Shown here: positions 26,893 through 36,379 of the stretch, one piece after another
Layout: every line of letters begins with the position of its first letter
How positions within the stretch are numbered: the stretch's first letter is position 1
Assembly: GCA_005503085.1 (NCBI GenBank)
Contig: SCOI01000009.1
Span: 124,001 to 188,000 of the forward strand
Length of the DNA: 64,000 nt
Origin: Burkholderiales bacterium C2
Lineage (GTDB): Bacteria; Pseudomonadota; Gammaproteobacteria; Burkholderiales; Burkholderiaceae_C
Reading direction: 5' to 3'
Program-made: the position numbers and the translations under genes
The notes under the pieces: model-generated
Seen by the model: the letters and a program-made list of their open reading frames with translations, nothing else
Database searches by the model: none
Told to the model about the DNA's origin: nothing

Positions 26893-27140
26893 ATGCCTTC
26901 GGCCTCGCGCAGCGCGTTGACCTGCTCAAGACTCGTCACCACGCCCGGTCGGGCCGCAAAGGGCGCAAAGCCTGCAACAGGCTTTTCCGCCGTGCCACGC
27001 GCAGCCGCGCTGCCTTCACCCCCGGTCAAAGAAGCGCGTAAAAGGCGCGAAATGACTGCGCCGGCGCTCGCCCCCTCACGGCGGGCCAACTCCTTGGCCG
27101 CCATCAAGAGGTCATCGTCAATATCCAGTGTGGTTCGCAT
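26889..27140 (-). CDS. vapB: Antitoxin of the VapB type
   Basis: An 83-aa protein. MRTTLDIDDDLLMAAKELA is a ribbon-helix-helix start with the beta strand and first helix, found in VapB antitoxins paired with PIN toxins; residues after 45 are a flexible toxin-binding tail. Antitoxin first and four-base overlap with the toxin is the standard order. A short gap (27141-27197) could hold its own promoter. Confidence 0.85.
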   Translation of the reverse strand: MRTTLDIDDDLLMAAKELARREGASAGAVISRLLRASLTGGEGSAAARGTAEKPVAGFAPFAARPGVVTSLEQVNALREAEGI

Positions 27141-27197
27141 CGAGGACTCCGTAAAACCGTGCCGAACGCATCTGATGACTTGATGCGCTGATGCAAA

Positions 27198-27908
27198 TTA
27201 TAGGGCGAGGGTCTTCTCGATCACCGCCAGCACATGGCTGCGCAGCCAAGGAATGCTGTTGAAAACGCGGTAGGCGCCGGGGTGCAGGCGGCACACGGCC
27301 CGCGCCAGCGGCGGTGCCAGCGTGAGCCGCTGCCAACGCAAACGCCCCTGCGGGAACAACTCGCGCACGCGCCGCAGCGGCACGCCGCGCACATCGCGGT
27401 TGCGTGGATTGTCGACGATGAAGTCATACCAGAGCACCGCGCCGCCCGGTTTGAGCCAGCGCCACATCGCATCCGCCACGCCCTGCTGCACACCGTCGTC
27501 CAGGATGGACGAAAACACCGTGGACTGCAGCACCAGATCCTGGCTGCCGGCCACCAATGGCGCCTGCGAAGCGTCGCCCAGATGCAGGCCCACGGTGGCC
27601 GGCAGCAGATGGCGCGCCGCCTCGTAGCGCTCGCTCAGCAGCTCCACACCGCTCAGATGCTCCGGCGCCAGGCCCAGCCGCAGCATCTCCAGCAGATTGC
27701 CGCCGGCACCGCAGCCCACCTCCGTCAGCCGCCAGTCGGCCGGCGTGCCGGGACGCCGCGCCAGCTCGCGCCACAGCGCGCGCTGGCGCTCTTGCAGCAT
27801 CTGCCAGACCTCGGGGCGCAACAGGCTGTAGCGGTCCGCCACCTGGCGCCGCGCATAGCGCTCGGCAATGGCGTCGAGTTCGCGCTGCCGCAGTTCCGTC
27901 TTGCTCAT
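27198..27908 (-). CDS. SAM-dependent class I methyltransferase
   Basis: A 236-aa protein with the SAM-binding motif LTEVGCGAGGNLLEML near residue 65, motif II GVELLSERY and the post-motif LVLQSTVFSSI. The C-terminal portion (FNSIPWLRSHVLAVI) is common in methyltransferases of glycan clusters. It probably O-methylates or terminally caps a sugar; the substrate cannot be read. Its ATG overlaps the glycosyltransferase stop at 27905-27908. Confidence 0.83.
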   Translation of the reverse strand: MSKTELRQRELDAIAERYARRQVADRYSLLRPEVWQMLQERQRALWRELARRPGTPADWRLTEVGCGAGGNLLEMLRLGLAPEHLSGVELLSERYEAARHLLPATVGLHLGDASQAPLVAGSQDLVLQSTVFSSILDDGVQQGVADAMWRWLKPGGAVLWYDFIVDNPRNRDVRGVPLRRVRELFPQGRLRWQRLTLAPPLARAVCRLHPGAYRVFNSIPWLRSHVLAVIEKTLAL

Positions 27909-29119
27909 GCCAGCGCCTCGACAAAGCGTTGTGCCAGGACCGGGTAGGTATGGTTTGCCAGCACGAACTCGCGGCCGCGCCGGCCCATTGCCGCGCGGGT
28001 CTCGGCCGGCAGCGCGGCCAGGCGCCGCACGCCCTCGGCCACCGCCTGCGCATCCTCAGGCGGCACCGTCAGCCCGGCGCCCGCCTCGGCCACTGGGTCG
28101 TTGCCGGCCTCGACCGAGTGCAGCACCGGGCGCTGCGCCATCATGTAGTCCATCAGCTTGTTCGGCGCAATGCCGAAGCGATAGATCGGCGTGCGCTGCC
28201 AGCCGATGTAGGCAATGTCGAAAGCGGCCAGCAGGCATGGGATCTGCCGCTTGGGGATGGGCTCGAACATCGCCACATTGTCCAGGCCCTCGTCGGCCAC
28301 ACGCTGCTGCAGCCGCTGCTTTTCATGGCCGCCGCCCACCATCACGATGGCGATGGGCTGGTCTTTCAGCAGCTTGGCGGCGTCCAGCAGTACGTCCAGT
28401 GCATTGGGCAGGCCATGCGAGCCGGCATAGCCCAGCACCAGGCGCCCGGCGGCACGCTGCACCGCAAGATGGGCGGCCAGCTGCGGATCAAGCGCTTCGC
28501 CCTCACCGGTCCACTCGTCCAGCGTGATGCCATTGGGCACGATGTGCAGCTTCTTCAGATCCAGGCCGTGATCGGCCATATGGCCCTGCACCTTGGGCAG
28601 CATGGACACGACGACATCGGCATCGCGGTAGGCATCGTTCTCGGCCTTCTGGCACAGCAGTGCGAACGGGTGGCGGGGGCTCATGCCCGACAGCTCGATC
28701 GGCGACAGCGGCCACAGATCGTGCACCTCGTAGACGAGCTTGGCACCCGCCTTCTTGGCCACGCGGCGCGCCACCCAGATGTCCATTGGGTAGGTGCTGG
28801 AGGCGATCACCGCGTCGGGTTGAAACGCCTCGGCCAGCGCATCGGCATCGGCCCAGACCTGGCGGCAAAACGAGAAGATATTGCGCACCCGCCCCAGGCC
28901 ATTGCCCTGGTAGGCCGGCGTCTCATACCAGCAGTAGGACACGCCCTCTATCGTCTGCCCGCCGGCCTGAGGCTGGGTGCTGCGCACATGGGAGTGCGAG
29001 GCCGCCAGCACCAGCACCTGGTGGCCGGCACGCACCCATTCGCGCGCCAGGTAGAAAGGACGGTATTCCATGCCGTGTTGCGGCGAGCCGGCGTAATGAT
29101 TGATCAGCAGCAGCTTCAA
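27905..29119 (-). CDS. Glycosyltransferase family 4 protein (WbuB-like)
   Basis: A 404-aa GT4 enzyme. The N-terminus LKLLLINHYAGSPQHGMEY..F.LA is a clear WbuB/WcaI type start, with YEVHDLWPLSPIELSG near residue 120 and the donor domain RLVLGYAGSHG near residue 215, PNKLMDYMMAQRPVL near residue 325. I choose TTG 29119, whose bases overlap the TGA of the next gene (TTGA), because the alternative upstream start at 29341 lies inside that gene and its residues look random. Confidence 0.85.
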   Translation of the reverse strand: MKLLLINHYAGSPQHGMEYRPFYLAREWVRAGHQVLVLAASHSHVRSTQPQAGGQTIEGVSYCWYETPAYQGNGLGRVRNIFSFCRQVWADADALAEAFQPDAVIASSTYPMDIWVARRVAKKAGAKLVYEVHDLWPLSPIELSGMSPRHPFALLCQKAENDAYRDADVVVSMLPKVQGHMADHGLDLKKLHIVPNGITLDEWTGEGEALDPQLAAHLAVQRAAGRLVLGYAGSHGLPNALDVLLDAAKLLKDQPIAIVMVGGGHEKQRLQQRVADEGLDNVAMFEPIPKRQIPCLLAAFDIAYIGWQRTPIYRFGIAPNKLMDYMMAQRPVLHSVEAGNDPVAEAGAGLTVPPEDAQAVAEGVRRLAALPAETRAAMGRRGREFVLANHTYPVLAQRFVEALA

Positions 29120-30177
29120 GAGGGGGGCTCTTCTTTCAAACGGGACAGAAAACCCTGGACGGCGGGCGCGAACAGGCCATGCTGGGCCACCCAGGCGCGG
29201 TTGGCCGCACCGGCAGCCTCGGGCCTCAGGCCTTGCAGCAAGGCCGGCAACTGCGTGATCTGCGTCTCTGACAGGATCACGCCACGACTCGCATCGATCA
29301 GTTCGTGGTTGGCCGGCAGGTCCGACAGAATGGGCACGCATTCATGCGCCATCGCCTCCAGCACCGAGACCGCCACCGAGTCACTCTCCGGCAGACTCAG
29401 ATACCAGCGCGCGCGTGCATAGAAGCCGGCCTGCGCCTTGGCCGCCAGACGGCCGACAAACTCGACACGATCAGCCAGCCCAAGCGCGACCACCTGCTGC
29501 TCAAGCACACGCTTCAGCGAGCCCTCATTGGCCACCACCAGCCGCGCCTCGGGCCGCTGCGCCGCCACCGCCGCAAAGGCAGCGATCACCCGCTCCGGCC
29601 GGTACAGGGGCTCCAGCCCGCGGTTGGCAAAAAACAGCCAGGGCTCCTTGCGCGCGCCCTGCTTGGGCAGGCTCTCCAGGCCGAAAGGGAAAGTCATCAC
29701 CTCGCGCGCCCCGAGCTCCTTCATCCGCGCCGTCATGTGCTGCGAGTCGGAGCTGCACACCGTGCAGGCGCGCAGCACCCGCTGCGTCAGCCAGCGGTAG
29801 GCGAAACTCTGCTGCGGCGTGACGAGGATGTCGCTGCCCCAGGCCGAGCCGGCAATGTGCGCGCGCAGCCGCCAACCGCGCTTGGCGGCCCAGGCCAGGG
29901 TGCCATGCGAGGTCAGGTAATGGGCGTTGATCCAGTCGGCGTCGATCTTGGACAACCATTGGCCCAGCATCGGCAGTTTCTTCAGCAAACCGAGATTGCC
30001 GCCGCCGTGAGCAGGGTCGGTCTGCAGCGCCAGACGACGCTCGGCCGGCAGCAAGGCCTCGAACTCGGGCGTGAAGCCACGCGAGGATGCAGCCCACAGC
30101 TCCACGCTGGGGCTCAGCGCCCGCGCCCACTTGAGCAAGTGCGGGCTCTGGCCGTCGCCGATCAGCACCAGCTTCAC
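29116..30177 (-). CDS. Glycosyltransferase family 4 protein
   Basis: A 353-aa enzyme with the N-terminal MKLVLIGDGQSPHLLKWARAL, an acceptor-side motif common in WbpH-like or amylovoran-type transferases, and the donor domain with PWLFFANRGLEPLYRPERVI near residue 180 and SLPESDSVAVSVLEAMAH (E-x-EAM type) near residue 265. ATG 30177 overlaps the stop of the acetyltransferase. Sugar specificity is not readable. Confidence 0.84.
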   Translation of the reverse strand: MKLVLIGDGQSPHLLKWARALSPSVELWAASSRGFTPEFEALLPAERRLALQTDPAHGGGNLGLLKKLPMLGQWLSKIDADWINAHYLTSHGTLAWAAKRGWRLRAHIAGSAWGSDILVTPQQSFAYRWLTQRVLRACTVCSSDSQHMTARMKELGAREVMTFPFGLESLPKQGARKEPWLFFANRGLEPLYRPERVIAAFAAVAAQRPEARLVVANEGSLKRVLEQQVVALGLADRVEFVGRLAAKAQAGFYARARWYLSLPESDSVAVSVLEAMAHECVPILSDLPANHELIDASRGVILSETQITQLPALLQGLRPEAAGAANRAWVAQHGLFAPAVQGFLSRLKEEPPS

Positions 30178-30743
30178 TGGGGCAACTCCTCGGCCCAGGC
30201 CTGGTAATGCGGGGCGAGTTCTGGATGCAAGGCCAGCAGCTTGGCATCGCCCTCGCGCACATCACCGATCTGACGCGCCGGTTGGCCCGCCATGATGGCA
30301 AAGTCCGGCACCTCACCGCGCACCTGGCTGTAGGCGCAGATCACCACGCCGTGCCCGATGCGGCTGCCGGCCTCGATCAGGCTGTGCGGGCCGATGAAGC
30401 TGTAGGCGCCGATGCTGATCGGCGCCTTGATATAGCCCGGCATCGGGCTCTGGTGCGTCGAATAACTGCGGCCCAGCAAGCGAATGGATCGGTGCGAGCT
30501 GTGCGTGACGATGCTGACGAAGTTGGTGATCTGCACGCCCTCGCCTATCGTCAGTCCGGCCGTCGCGTCGATGAAGTTGAACTGGCCGATGAAGACATGG
30601 TCGGCCAGCACCAGGCCCGCCTCGCCCTCGATGCAGCTGCTGGGCGCAATGCGGCTCATCGGCGCGCCCTGTTCGCCGAACAGCATGCGGAAGAACAGCA
30701 CACGCCAGAGGGCGCGGCGGCAACGATTAAGCCAGGCTCTCAT
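30174..30743 (-). CDS. Hexapeptide-repeat acyltransferase
   Basis: A 189-aa left-handed beta-helix protein (DHVFIGQFNFIDA, ISIGAYSFIGPHSLIEAGSRIG, YSQVRGEVPDFAIMAGQPA). WbbJ/maltose O-acetyltransferase-like enzymes look like this and O-acetylate sugars. ATG 30743 is selected, since upstream frame lies inside the flippase gene; the overlap is 17 bases. Confidence 0.82.
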   Translation of the reverse strand: MRAWLNRCRRALWRVLFFRMLFGEQGAPMSRIAPSSCIEGEAGLVLADHVFIGQFNFIDATAGLTIGEGVQITNFVSIVTHSSHRSIRLLGRSYSTHQSPMPGYIKAPISIGAYSFIGPHSLIEAGSRIGHGVVICAYSQVRGEVPDFAIMAGQPARQIGDVREGDAKLLALHPELAPHYQAWAEELPQ

Positions 30744-31953
30744 CGGGGAAGGTCTTCCAATTTGCCAGGGCCCAGAAGAAGTAGCTGAAGTAGGCCAGCA
30801 TAGCGGCCGACACCCCCCAGGCCCCACCGATCAGGCCGCCCAGATGCAAACCCAGGGCCAGGCCGACAACAAACAGCACTTGCCCCACCAAAGCCAGGCG
30901 CAGCGCCCAGGCCTGGGCACGCCAGGCCATCGTGGCCACCGACAGCGGCGAGGCAATGAAATGCAGCGCGATATAGGGCGCCAGCGCCTGGGCCAGCGCG
31001 CCGGCGTCGACCCAGCGCTCGCCGAACAGCCAGGTGAACAGCTCAGGCCCCCACCACAGCAGCACACCCATCAGCGGCAGGGCCAAGGCCATCAGCACCG
31101 CCATGCTGCGCCTGACCACGGCCAGCGCCTCTTGCGGGTCGCGCGCCTGCACCAGCCGCGGGTAGAGCGTCTGCGACAAGGCCCCGCCGATCAGGCCGGC
31201 CGGCGCCTTCAGGTAGCGCAAGGCCAGCGCCCAGTAGCCGGCCGCCGCCTCGCCGCTGGCGCTGACAATGATCAGCAGGGCCAGGCTGTCCTGCAAGGCG
31301 CCGGCAAAGGCATGCGGTGTGTTGAGCAGCGGGAAGGCGCGATGCTTGGCCGCCATGGCCTTCAGCGCCGGTGCGCGCCGGAGACCGACCCATCCCCCTG
31401 CGGGCGCCGGGCGCGCCAGCAAGACTGCCGTCGCAAGACCCGCCGCAATAGGCCCCAACACCAGGCCCAGGGCACCCAGCTGCAAGAGCCCAAACAACAG
31501 TTGCAGCAGCGCTCCGCCGCCGTACTGCAGCACGCGCGCCAGCGACAGCAGCTCGAAGCGCTGCGCCCGAGTGGCCCACAAAGTCAGCCATTGCGTCGCG
31601 CCACCGGCCAGCACGGCCAGCGGCAGCAGCCAGGCCAGATCCAGCTCTTGCCATTGCAGCAACACCCAGGCGACCACCACCGACACGGCCGTCACAGCGA
31701 GCAGCACGCGGGCGCACAAGCCCATCAGCCGCGCGGCCTCGCCCTCGTCGCGCTCCAATGGCAGCGCGAACTCATAGCGCGCGCAGCCGACCACGGCCAG
31801 ATTGGTGGCCACGGCCCACAGCAAGGAGAACTGGCCGAACTCGGTCGGCGAGTAGATGCGCGTCAGCCAGGGCCCCAGCAGCAGCGGCAGGGCCTGGGCC
31901 AAAGCACCGCCCGCAAGCAGAGTCAGCGTGGACCTCAGCAAGCCACGCGGCAT
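30727..31953 (-). CDS. wzx: Wzx-type polysaccharide flippase, copy 2 (MOP superfamily)
   Basis: A 408-aa membrane protein with about 12 hydrophobic segments; LLAGGALAQALPLLLGPWLTR and YSPTEFGQFSLLWAV form the standard Wzx N-terminus, and residues up to LANWKTFPDE complete it. Little similarity to copy 1 apart from general features, and much higher GC. Two flippases in one window mean two repeat-unit pathways or a fused locus. Confidence 0.85.
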   Translation of the reverse strand: MPRGLLRSTLTLLAGGALAQALPLLLGPWLTRIYSPTEFGQFSLLWAVATNLAVVGCARYEFALPLERDEGEAARLMGLCARVLLAVTAVSVVVAWVLLQWQELDLAWLLPLAVLAGGATQWLTLWATRAQRFELLSLARVLQYGGGALLQLLFGLLQLGALGLVLGPIAAGLATAVLLARPAPAGGWVGLRRAPALKAMAAKHRAFPLLNTPHAFAGALQDSLALLIIVSASGEAAAGYWALALRYLKAPAGLIGGALSQTLYPRLVQARDPQEALAVVRRSMAVLMALALPLMGVLLWWGPELFTWLFGERWVDAGALAQALAPYIALHFIASPLSVATMAWRAQAWALRLALVGQVLFVVGLALGLHLGGLIGGAWGVSAAMLAYFSYFFWALANWKTFPDESLA

Positions 31954-31954
31954 G

Positions 31955-33055
31955 TCAGTGGGTCAAGGCCTGGCGCAGCGCGGCGATCACCACATCCTGC
32001 TGCGCCTCGCTCAGGTCGGCACTCATCGGCAGACTGATGACCCGCTGGGCGGCGGCCTCGGCGCAAGGGAAATGCAGATCGGGCCGGGCATAGGCCGGCT
32101 GGCGATGCAGGGGCTTGGGGTAATGGATGGCGGTCGGAATGCCGGCCTCGCTGAGCTTGCGCTGGACCTCGGGCCTGTTATTGAGCTGCAGCGTGAACTG
32201 GGCCCAGACGCAGTCGCGATCCTCGCGCACCGCCAGCCGCTGGACACCGAACTCAGCGGGCAAATCGGCCAGCAGCTGCTGGTAGCGCGCGCCGATCTTC
32301 AGGCGCTGTTCGATCTCCCAGTCGAAGCGCTCCAGCTTGGCCAGCACCACCGCGCACTGCAGCGTGTCCATCCGGCCGCCGACCCCCACCCGCGTGTGGG
32401 TGTAGCGCGCGCTCTGGCCGTGGACGCGGATCTCCCGCGCGGCCTGCGCCAGCGCATCGTCGTCGGTGAACAGCGCGCCGCCGTCGCCATAGCAACCCAG
32501 CGGCTTGCTGGGGAAGAAGCTGGTGGCGCCGAAGGTGCTGAGACCGCAGCTCTTGCGGCCCTTGTAGCTCGCACCGAAGCTCTGTGCGGCATCCTCGATC
32601 ACCGGGATGCCGGCGGCGGCCGCCTTGATCTCGTCGATATCGCAGACCTGGCCATACAGACTCACCGGCATGATGGCCCGCGTCCTCGGCGTGATCGCCG
32701 CCCTGATCAGGCGCGCGTCGATATTGCAGGTGTCGGGCTCGATATCCACATAGACAGGCACCGCACCCAGCAGCGCGATCACCTCGACCGTCGCGGCAAA
32801 GGTGAAGGGCGTCGTGATCACCTCATCGCCGGGCTTGAGGTCCAGCGCCATCAGCGCGATCAAGAGGGCCTCGGTACCACTGGAGACGGTGATGCAGTGC
32901 TTGACGCCCACATAGGCGGCCAGCTTGTCTTCCAGCTCCTTGACCTCGGGGCCCATGATGTACTGGCCATGGTCCAGTACCCGCTGGATGCGGGCATCGA
33001 TGCTGGTCTTGAGCGCCGCGTACTGGGCTTTCAGGTCGATGAAGGGCAGGCTCAA
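31955..33055 (-). CDS. wbpE: UDP-3-keto-sugar aminotransferase, copy 2 (WbpE)
   Basis: A 366-aa paralogue of the gene at 7919-9052, with the same N-terminal [12 protein letters not shown], the lysine motif [17 protein letters not shown] and [11 protein letters not shown]. Its ATG at 33055 overlaps the WbpD stop at 33052 (ATGA). Third codon positions are almost all G or C, unlike copy 1, so this is the copy adapted to the host genome. Confidence 0.91.
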   Translation of the reverse strand: MSLPFIDLKAQYAALKTSIDARIQRVLDHGQYIMGPEVKELEDKLAAYVGVKHCITVSSGTEALLIALMALDLKPGDEVITTPFTFAATVEVIALLGAVPVYVDIEPDTCNIDARLIRAAITPRTRAIMPVSLYGQVCDIDEIKAAAAGIPVIEDAAQSFGASYKGRKSCGLSTFGATSFFPSKPLGCYGDGGALFTDDDALAQAAREIRVHGQSARYTHTRVGVGGRMDTLQCAVVLAKLERFDWEIEQRLKIGARYQQLLADLPAEFGVQRLAVREDRDCVWAQFTLQLNNRPEVQRKLSEAGIPTAIHYPKPLHRQPAYARPDLHFPCAEAAAQRVISLPMSADLSEAQQDVVIAALRQALTH

Positions 33056-33630
33056 GGGATCAGCTCCACGGTTTGTTCATCACTCGCCAGGCGATAGCGC
33101 TCACCCGTTGCGGGGCAGACAGCCTGACCGGCCGCGTCGAAGCGCAGGCGCTCGCCATGCCGGCTCATCCAACCGATGCGTCGCGCCGGCACACCCACCA
33201 TCAGCGCGAAATCGGCCACGTCCTTCTGCACCACGGCACCGGCGCCGACAAAGGCGTAGCGGCCTATCGTCGCGCCGCAGACGATGGTGCAGTTGGCGCC
33301 CAAGGTTGCGCCGCACTTGACCAGCGTCTTGCGGTACTCGTTCTTGCGCGCGACTGCGGCACGCGGGTTGTAGACATTGGTGAACACCATGCTGGGGCCA
33401 CAGAACACATCGTCCTCCAAGGTCACCGCGTCATAGACCGAGACATTGTTCTGGATGCGGACGTTGTCGCCGATACTCACATCATTGCCGACATAGACGC
33501 CCTGCCCAAGCGAGCAGCCCGCGCCGATGCGTGCGCCGGGGCTCACATGGGCAAAGTGCCAGACCTTGCTGCCCTCGCCCAGCTGTGCGCCCTCGTCAAC
33601 GATGGCCGACTCGTGTTTCCAGTAAGCCAT
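33052..33630 (-). CDS. wbpD: UDP-2-acetamido-3-amino-glucuronate N-acetyltransferase, copy 2 (WbpD)
   Basis: A 192-aa paralogue of 7323-7904, with hexapeptide repeats ([29 protein letters not shown]) and the GVPARRIGW end. ATG 33630 aligns exactly with the N-terminus of copy 1; a TTG at 33636 that overlaps the WbpB stop (TTGA) is the alternative. Operon order is WbpB-WbpD-WbpE as in copy 1. Confidence 0.9.
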   Translation of the reverse strand: MAYWKHESAIVDEGAQLGEGSKVWHFAHVSPGARIGAGCSLGQGVYVGNDVSIGDNVRIQNNVSVYDAVTLEDDVFCGPSMVFTNVYNPRAAVARKNEYRKTLVKCGATLGANCTIVCGATIGRYAFVGAGAVVQKDVADFALMVGVPARRIGWMSRHGERLRFDAAGQAVCPATGERYRLASDEQTVELIP

Positions 33631-33632
33631 CT

Positions 33633-34700
33633 TCAAAACACCAAGGGCAAACCGACGCGCTGGCCATCGCGCGCCGAGCGGTAGGCCGCGATCAGGATCT
33701 CCAGCGAGCGCAAGCCCTCGTAACCGTCGACCTCGGCGCTGGCCTCGCCACGCAGGGTCTTGATGACGTTGTCGTAGTAGAGCGGGTGGCCGGGGCCGTA
33801 GACGCTGCCCCCGTCACCAAGTGCATAGCTCGCGGTCTTGACCGCCTCGTCCTCGGGCCGCTGGTCGGCGAAAGCCCAATGCTCGATCTTGTTGACCGCC
33901 GTGCCGCCGATCTTGACCGAACCTTTCTCGCCAAGAATGGTGATCGAGCCCTCCAGATTCTGCGGGTAGGTCAGCATCGTCACATTGATCGAGCCCAGGC
34001 CACCATGGCGCAGACGCACGCTCATCACGCCGGTGTCCTCGGCCTCGATATCGCGGTCCAACGTGGCGGTGTAGGCGTGGACGCTGTCGACCGGGCCGAC
34101 CAGCCAGTCCAGCAGGTCGACATAGTGGCTGGCCTGGTTCATGAACGCGCCGCCGTCCAGATCCCAGCGGCCGCGCCAGGGCGCGGCGTCGTAATAGCTC
34201 TGCGGCCGGGTCCAGAACACATTGACCGTGCTCAGGAAGATGCGGCCAAAGCGGCCTTGCTCAATCGCCTGCTTGACCAACTGCACCGTGGCGTTGAGCC
34301 GGTTCTGCTTGACGACAAACAGCTTGACGCCGGCGTCGCGGCAGGCTCGCACCATCGCCATGCCCTCGTCGAACTTGGTGGCCATCGGCTTCTCGCTGAG
34401 CACATGACGGCCGGCGCGGGCCACGGCAATAGCCTGCTGCGGGTGCAGGCCGCTGGGCGTGGCCAGTACGACGATGTCCGCGTCCGAACCCGCCAGCAAG
34501 GCATCCAGCGACGCGAATCCGGCCGCGCCGGTGGCGGCCGCTGCGGCCGGCAGCGCCTCGGGCCGGGTGTCGCAGACCGCGACGATCTCGGCGCGCTCCG
34601 CATGCTTGGCCAAGGCCTCGATATGGTTCTTGGCGATGCGACCGCAGCCCACCAGGGCGAAGCGGATCTTGCGGTCGAGGATGGGCAGGCTGGGCGGCAT
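33633..34700 (-). CDS. wbpB: UDP-N-acetylglucosaminuronate 3-dehydrogenase, copy 2 (WbpB)
   Basis: A 355-aa Gfo/Idh/MocA oxidoreductase paralogous to 6254-7315: [52 protein letters not shown]. First gene of the high-GC leftward operon, divergent from lysS across 86 bases that must hold both promoters. Confidence 0.91.
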   Translation of the reverse strand: MPPSLPILDRKIRFALVGCGRIAKNHIEALAKHAERAEIVAVCDTRPEALPAAAAATGAAGFASLDALLAGSDADIVVLATPSGLHPQQAIAVARAGRHVLSEKPMATKFDEGMAMVRACRDAGVKLFVVKQNRLNATVQLVKQAIEQGRFGRIFLSTVNVFWTRPQSYYDAAPWRGRWDLDGGAFMNQASHYVDLLDWLVGPVDSVHAYTATLDRDIEAEDTGVMSVRLRHGGLGSINVTMLTYPQNLEGSITILGEKGSVKIGGTAVNKIEHWAFADQRPEDEAVKTASYALGDGGSVYGPGHPLYYDNVIKTLRGEASAEVDGYEGLRSLEILIAAYRSARDGQRVGLPLVF

Positions 34701-34786
34701 GGAAGGCCAGAATCGGGCGAAACGCGGATTCTACGGGGGCGCTCCCGCGCAAGCCCTAAAATCGCAGCAAATTCAACGAGTTGACG

Positions 34787-36310
34787 ATGACCCAGCACAC
34801 CCCCGCCACGCCGCATACCGCGCCCGCCGCTGCCGACGAAAACCAGCTGATCACCGAGCGCCGCGAGAAGCTCGCCGCCATCCGTGCCAAGACTGCGGTC
34901 CCCTTCCCCAACGATTTCAAGCCGCAGCACCGCGCGCTGCCGCTCTCGACCCGCTACGGCGAGCTGGACAACGAGGCGCTGGAGCCGCAGGCCGTGGCCG
35001 TCAGCGTCGCCGGCCGGCTGATGCTCAAGCGTGTGATGGGCAAGGCCAGCTTCGGCACCCTGCAGGACGCCACCGGTCGCATCCAGCTCTTCGTCACCAA
35101 GGACGGCATCGGTGAGGAGGCCTACGCCGACTTCAAGCACCTGGACATGGGCGACATCGTCGGCGCCGAGGGAACCCTGTTCAAGACCAAGACCGGCGAG
35201 CTGTCGGTGCGCGTCACGACGCTGCGCCTGCTGACCAAGAGCCTGCGCCCGCTGCCCGATAAGTTCCACGGCATGGCCGACCAGGAGCAAAAGTACCGCC
35301 AGCGCTATGTCGACCTGATCACCGATGAGGCCGCGCGCACCCGTTTCGTCGCCCGCTCCAAGGCGGTGTCGTCGATCCGCAGCTTCATGGTGGACAACGG
35401 CTTTCTGGAGGTCGAGACGCCGATGCTGCACCCGATCCCCGGCGGCGCCAATGCCAAGCCCTTCATCACCCATCACAACGCGCTGGACCAGGAGATGTTC
35501 CTGCGCATCGCGCCCGAGCTGTATTTGAAGCGCCTGGTGGTGGGCGGTTTCGAGCGCGTGTTCGAGATCAACCGCAACTTCCGCAACGAAGGCATCTCGG
35601 TGCGCCACAACCCCGAGTTCACGATGATGGAGTTCTATGCGGCCTACTGGACGCACCATGATCTGATGGACTTCACCGAGAACGTGCTGCGCCATGCGGC
35701 CATCGCCGCCACCGGCAGCGCCGCGATCAGCTATGCCGGCAAGCCGGTCGCGCTGGACGAGCCCTTTGCCCGCCTCTCGGTGCGTGACTCTTTGATCGCC
35801 CATGCCGGCTTGACCGCCGAGCAGGCGGACGATGCCGAGGTGCTGCGCGCCGAGCTGAAGAAACACGGCGAGGAAGCCCCCAAGCACTGGAAGCTGCCCG
35901 AGCTGCAGTTCGGCATGTTCGAAGCCGTGGTCGAAGAAAAGCTCTGGCAGCCGACTTTCATCATCGACTATCCGGTCGAGGTCTCGCCGCTGGCCCGCGC
36001 CTCCGACACCAACCCGGCGATCACCGAGCGCTTCGAGCTCTTCATCACCGGCCGCGAGTACGCCAACGGCTTCTCCGAACTGAACGACGCCGAAGACCAG
36101 GCCGCCCGCTTCCAGGCCCAGGTCGCCAACAAGGACGCCGGCGACGAGGAAGCGATGTTCTTCGATGCCGACTTCATCCGAGCGCTCGAGTACGGCATGC
36201 CCCCGACCGGCGGCTGCGGCATCGGCATCGACCGGCTGATGATGCTGATCACCGACAGCCCCAGCATCCGCGACATCATCCTCTTCCCTGCGCTGCGCCG
36301 CGAAGCCTGA
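34787..36310 (+). CDS. lysS: Lysyl-tRNA synthetase, class II
   Basis: A 507-aa class II aminoacyl-tRNA synthetase. The N-terminal OB-fold anticodon domain covers about residues 55-150 ([13 protein letters not shown]), and catalytic motif 2 FRNEGIS and motif 3 GCGIGIDRL are intact. ATG 34787 ([10 protein letters not shown]) is preferred over TTG 34781. A bidirectional-type terminator lies 22 bases after the stop. Housekeeping gene marking the right end of the glycan locus. Confidence 0.97.
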   Translation: MTQHTPATPHTAPAAADENQLITERREKLAAIRAKTAVPFPNDFKPQHRALPLSTRYGELDNEALEPQAVAVSVAGRLMLKRVMGKASFGTLQDATGRIQLFVTKDGIGEEAYADFKHLDMGDIVGAEGTLFKTKTGELSVRVTTLRLLTKSLRPLPDKFHGMADQEQKYRQRYVDLITDEAARTRFVARSKAVSSIRSFMVDNGFLEVETPMLHPIPGGANAKPFITHHNALDQEMFLRIAPELYLKRLVVGGFERVFEINRNFRNEGISVRHNPEFTMMEFYAAYWTHHDLMDFTENVLRHAAIAATGSAAISYAGKPVALDEPFARLSVRDSLIAHAGLTAEQADDAEVLRAELKKHGEEAPKHWKLPELQFGMFEAVVEEKLWQPTFIIDYPVEVSPLARASDTNPAITERFELFITGREYANGFSELNDAEDQAARFQAQVANKDAGDEEAMFFDADFIRALEYGMPPTGGCGIGIDRLMMLITDSPSIRDIILFPALRREA

Positions 36311-36331
36311 ACCCAGGCCAGATGAACGACA

Positions 36332-36355
36332 AAAGGCGGCCCGCGGGCCGCCTTT
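36332..36355. terminator. Rho-independent terminator between converging genes
   Basis: Eleven-bp perfect stem AAAGGCGGCCC/GGGCCGCCTTT with a GC loop, T-rich on the plus-strand exit (TTTGTCTT) and with TTTTG on the minus-strand exit. It can serve both lysS and the DUF4148 gene. Confidence 0.85.
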
Positions 36356-36379
36356 GTCTTGGCCGAAGCCGTTTTTTGT

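Noticed and set aside
25099-27183. A 694-codon open frame on the + strand
   Set aside because: It lies antisense to the sugar transferase, PglE-type aminotransferase and VapBC genes, all of which have clear family motifs. Long antisense frames are expected at this GC; residues are dominated by H, Q, R and G.
30484-33097. Long + strand frames antisense to the flippase and WbpE copy 2
   Set aside because: The minus-strand proteins are clearly coding and match known families; the frames are GC-bias shadows.
34232-35887. A 551-codon - strand frame across lysS
   Set aside because: lysS has intact class II motifs; the frame is a shadow.
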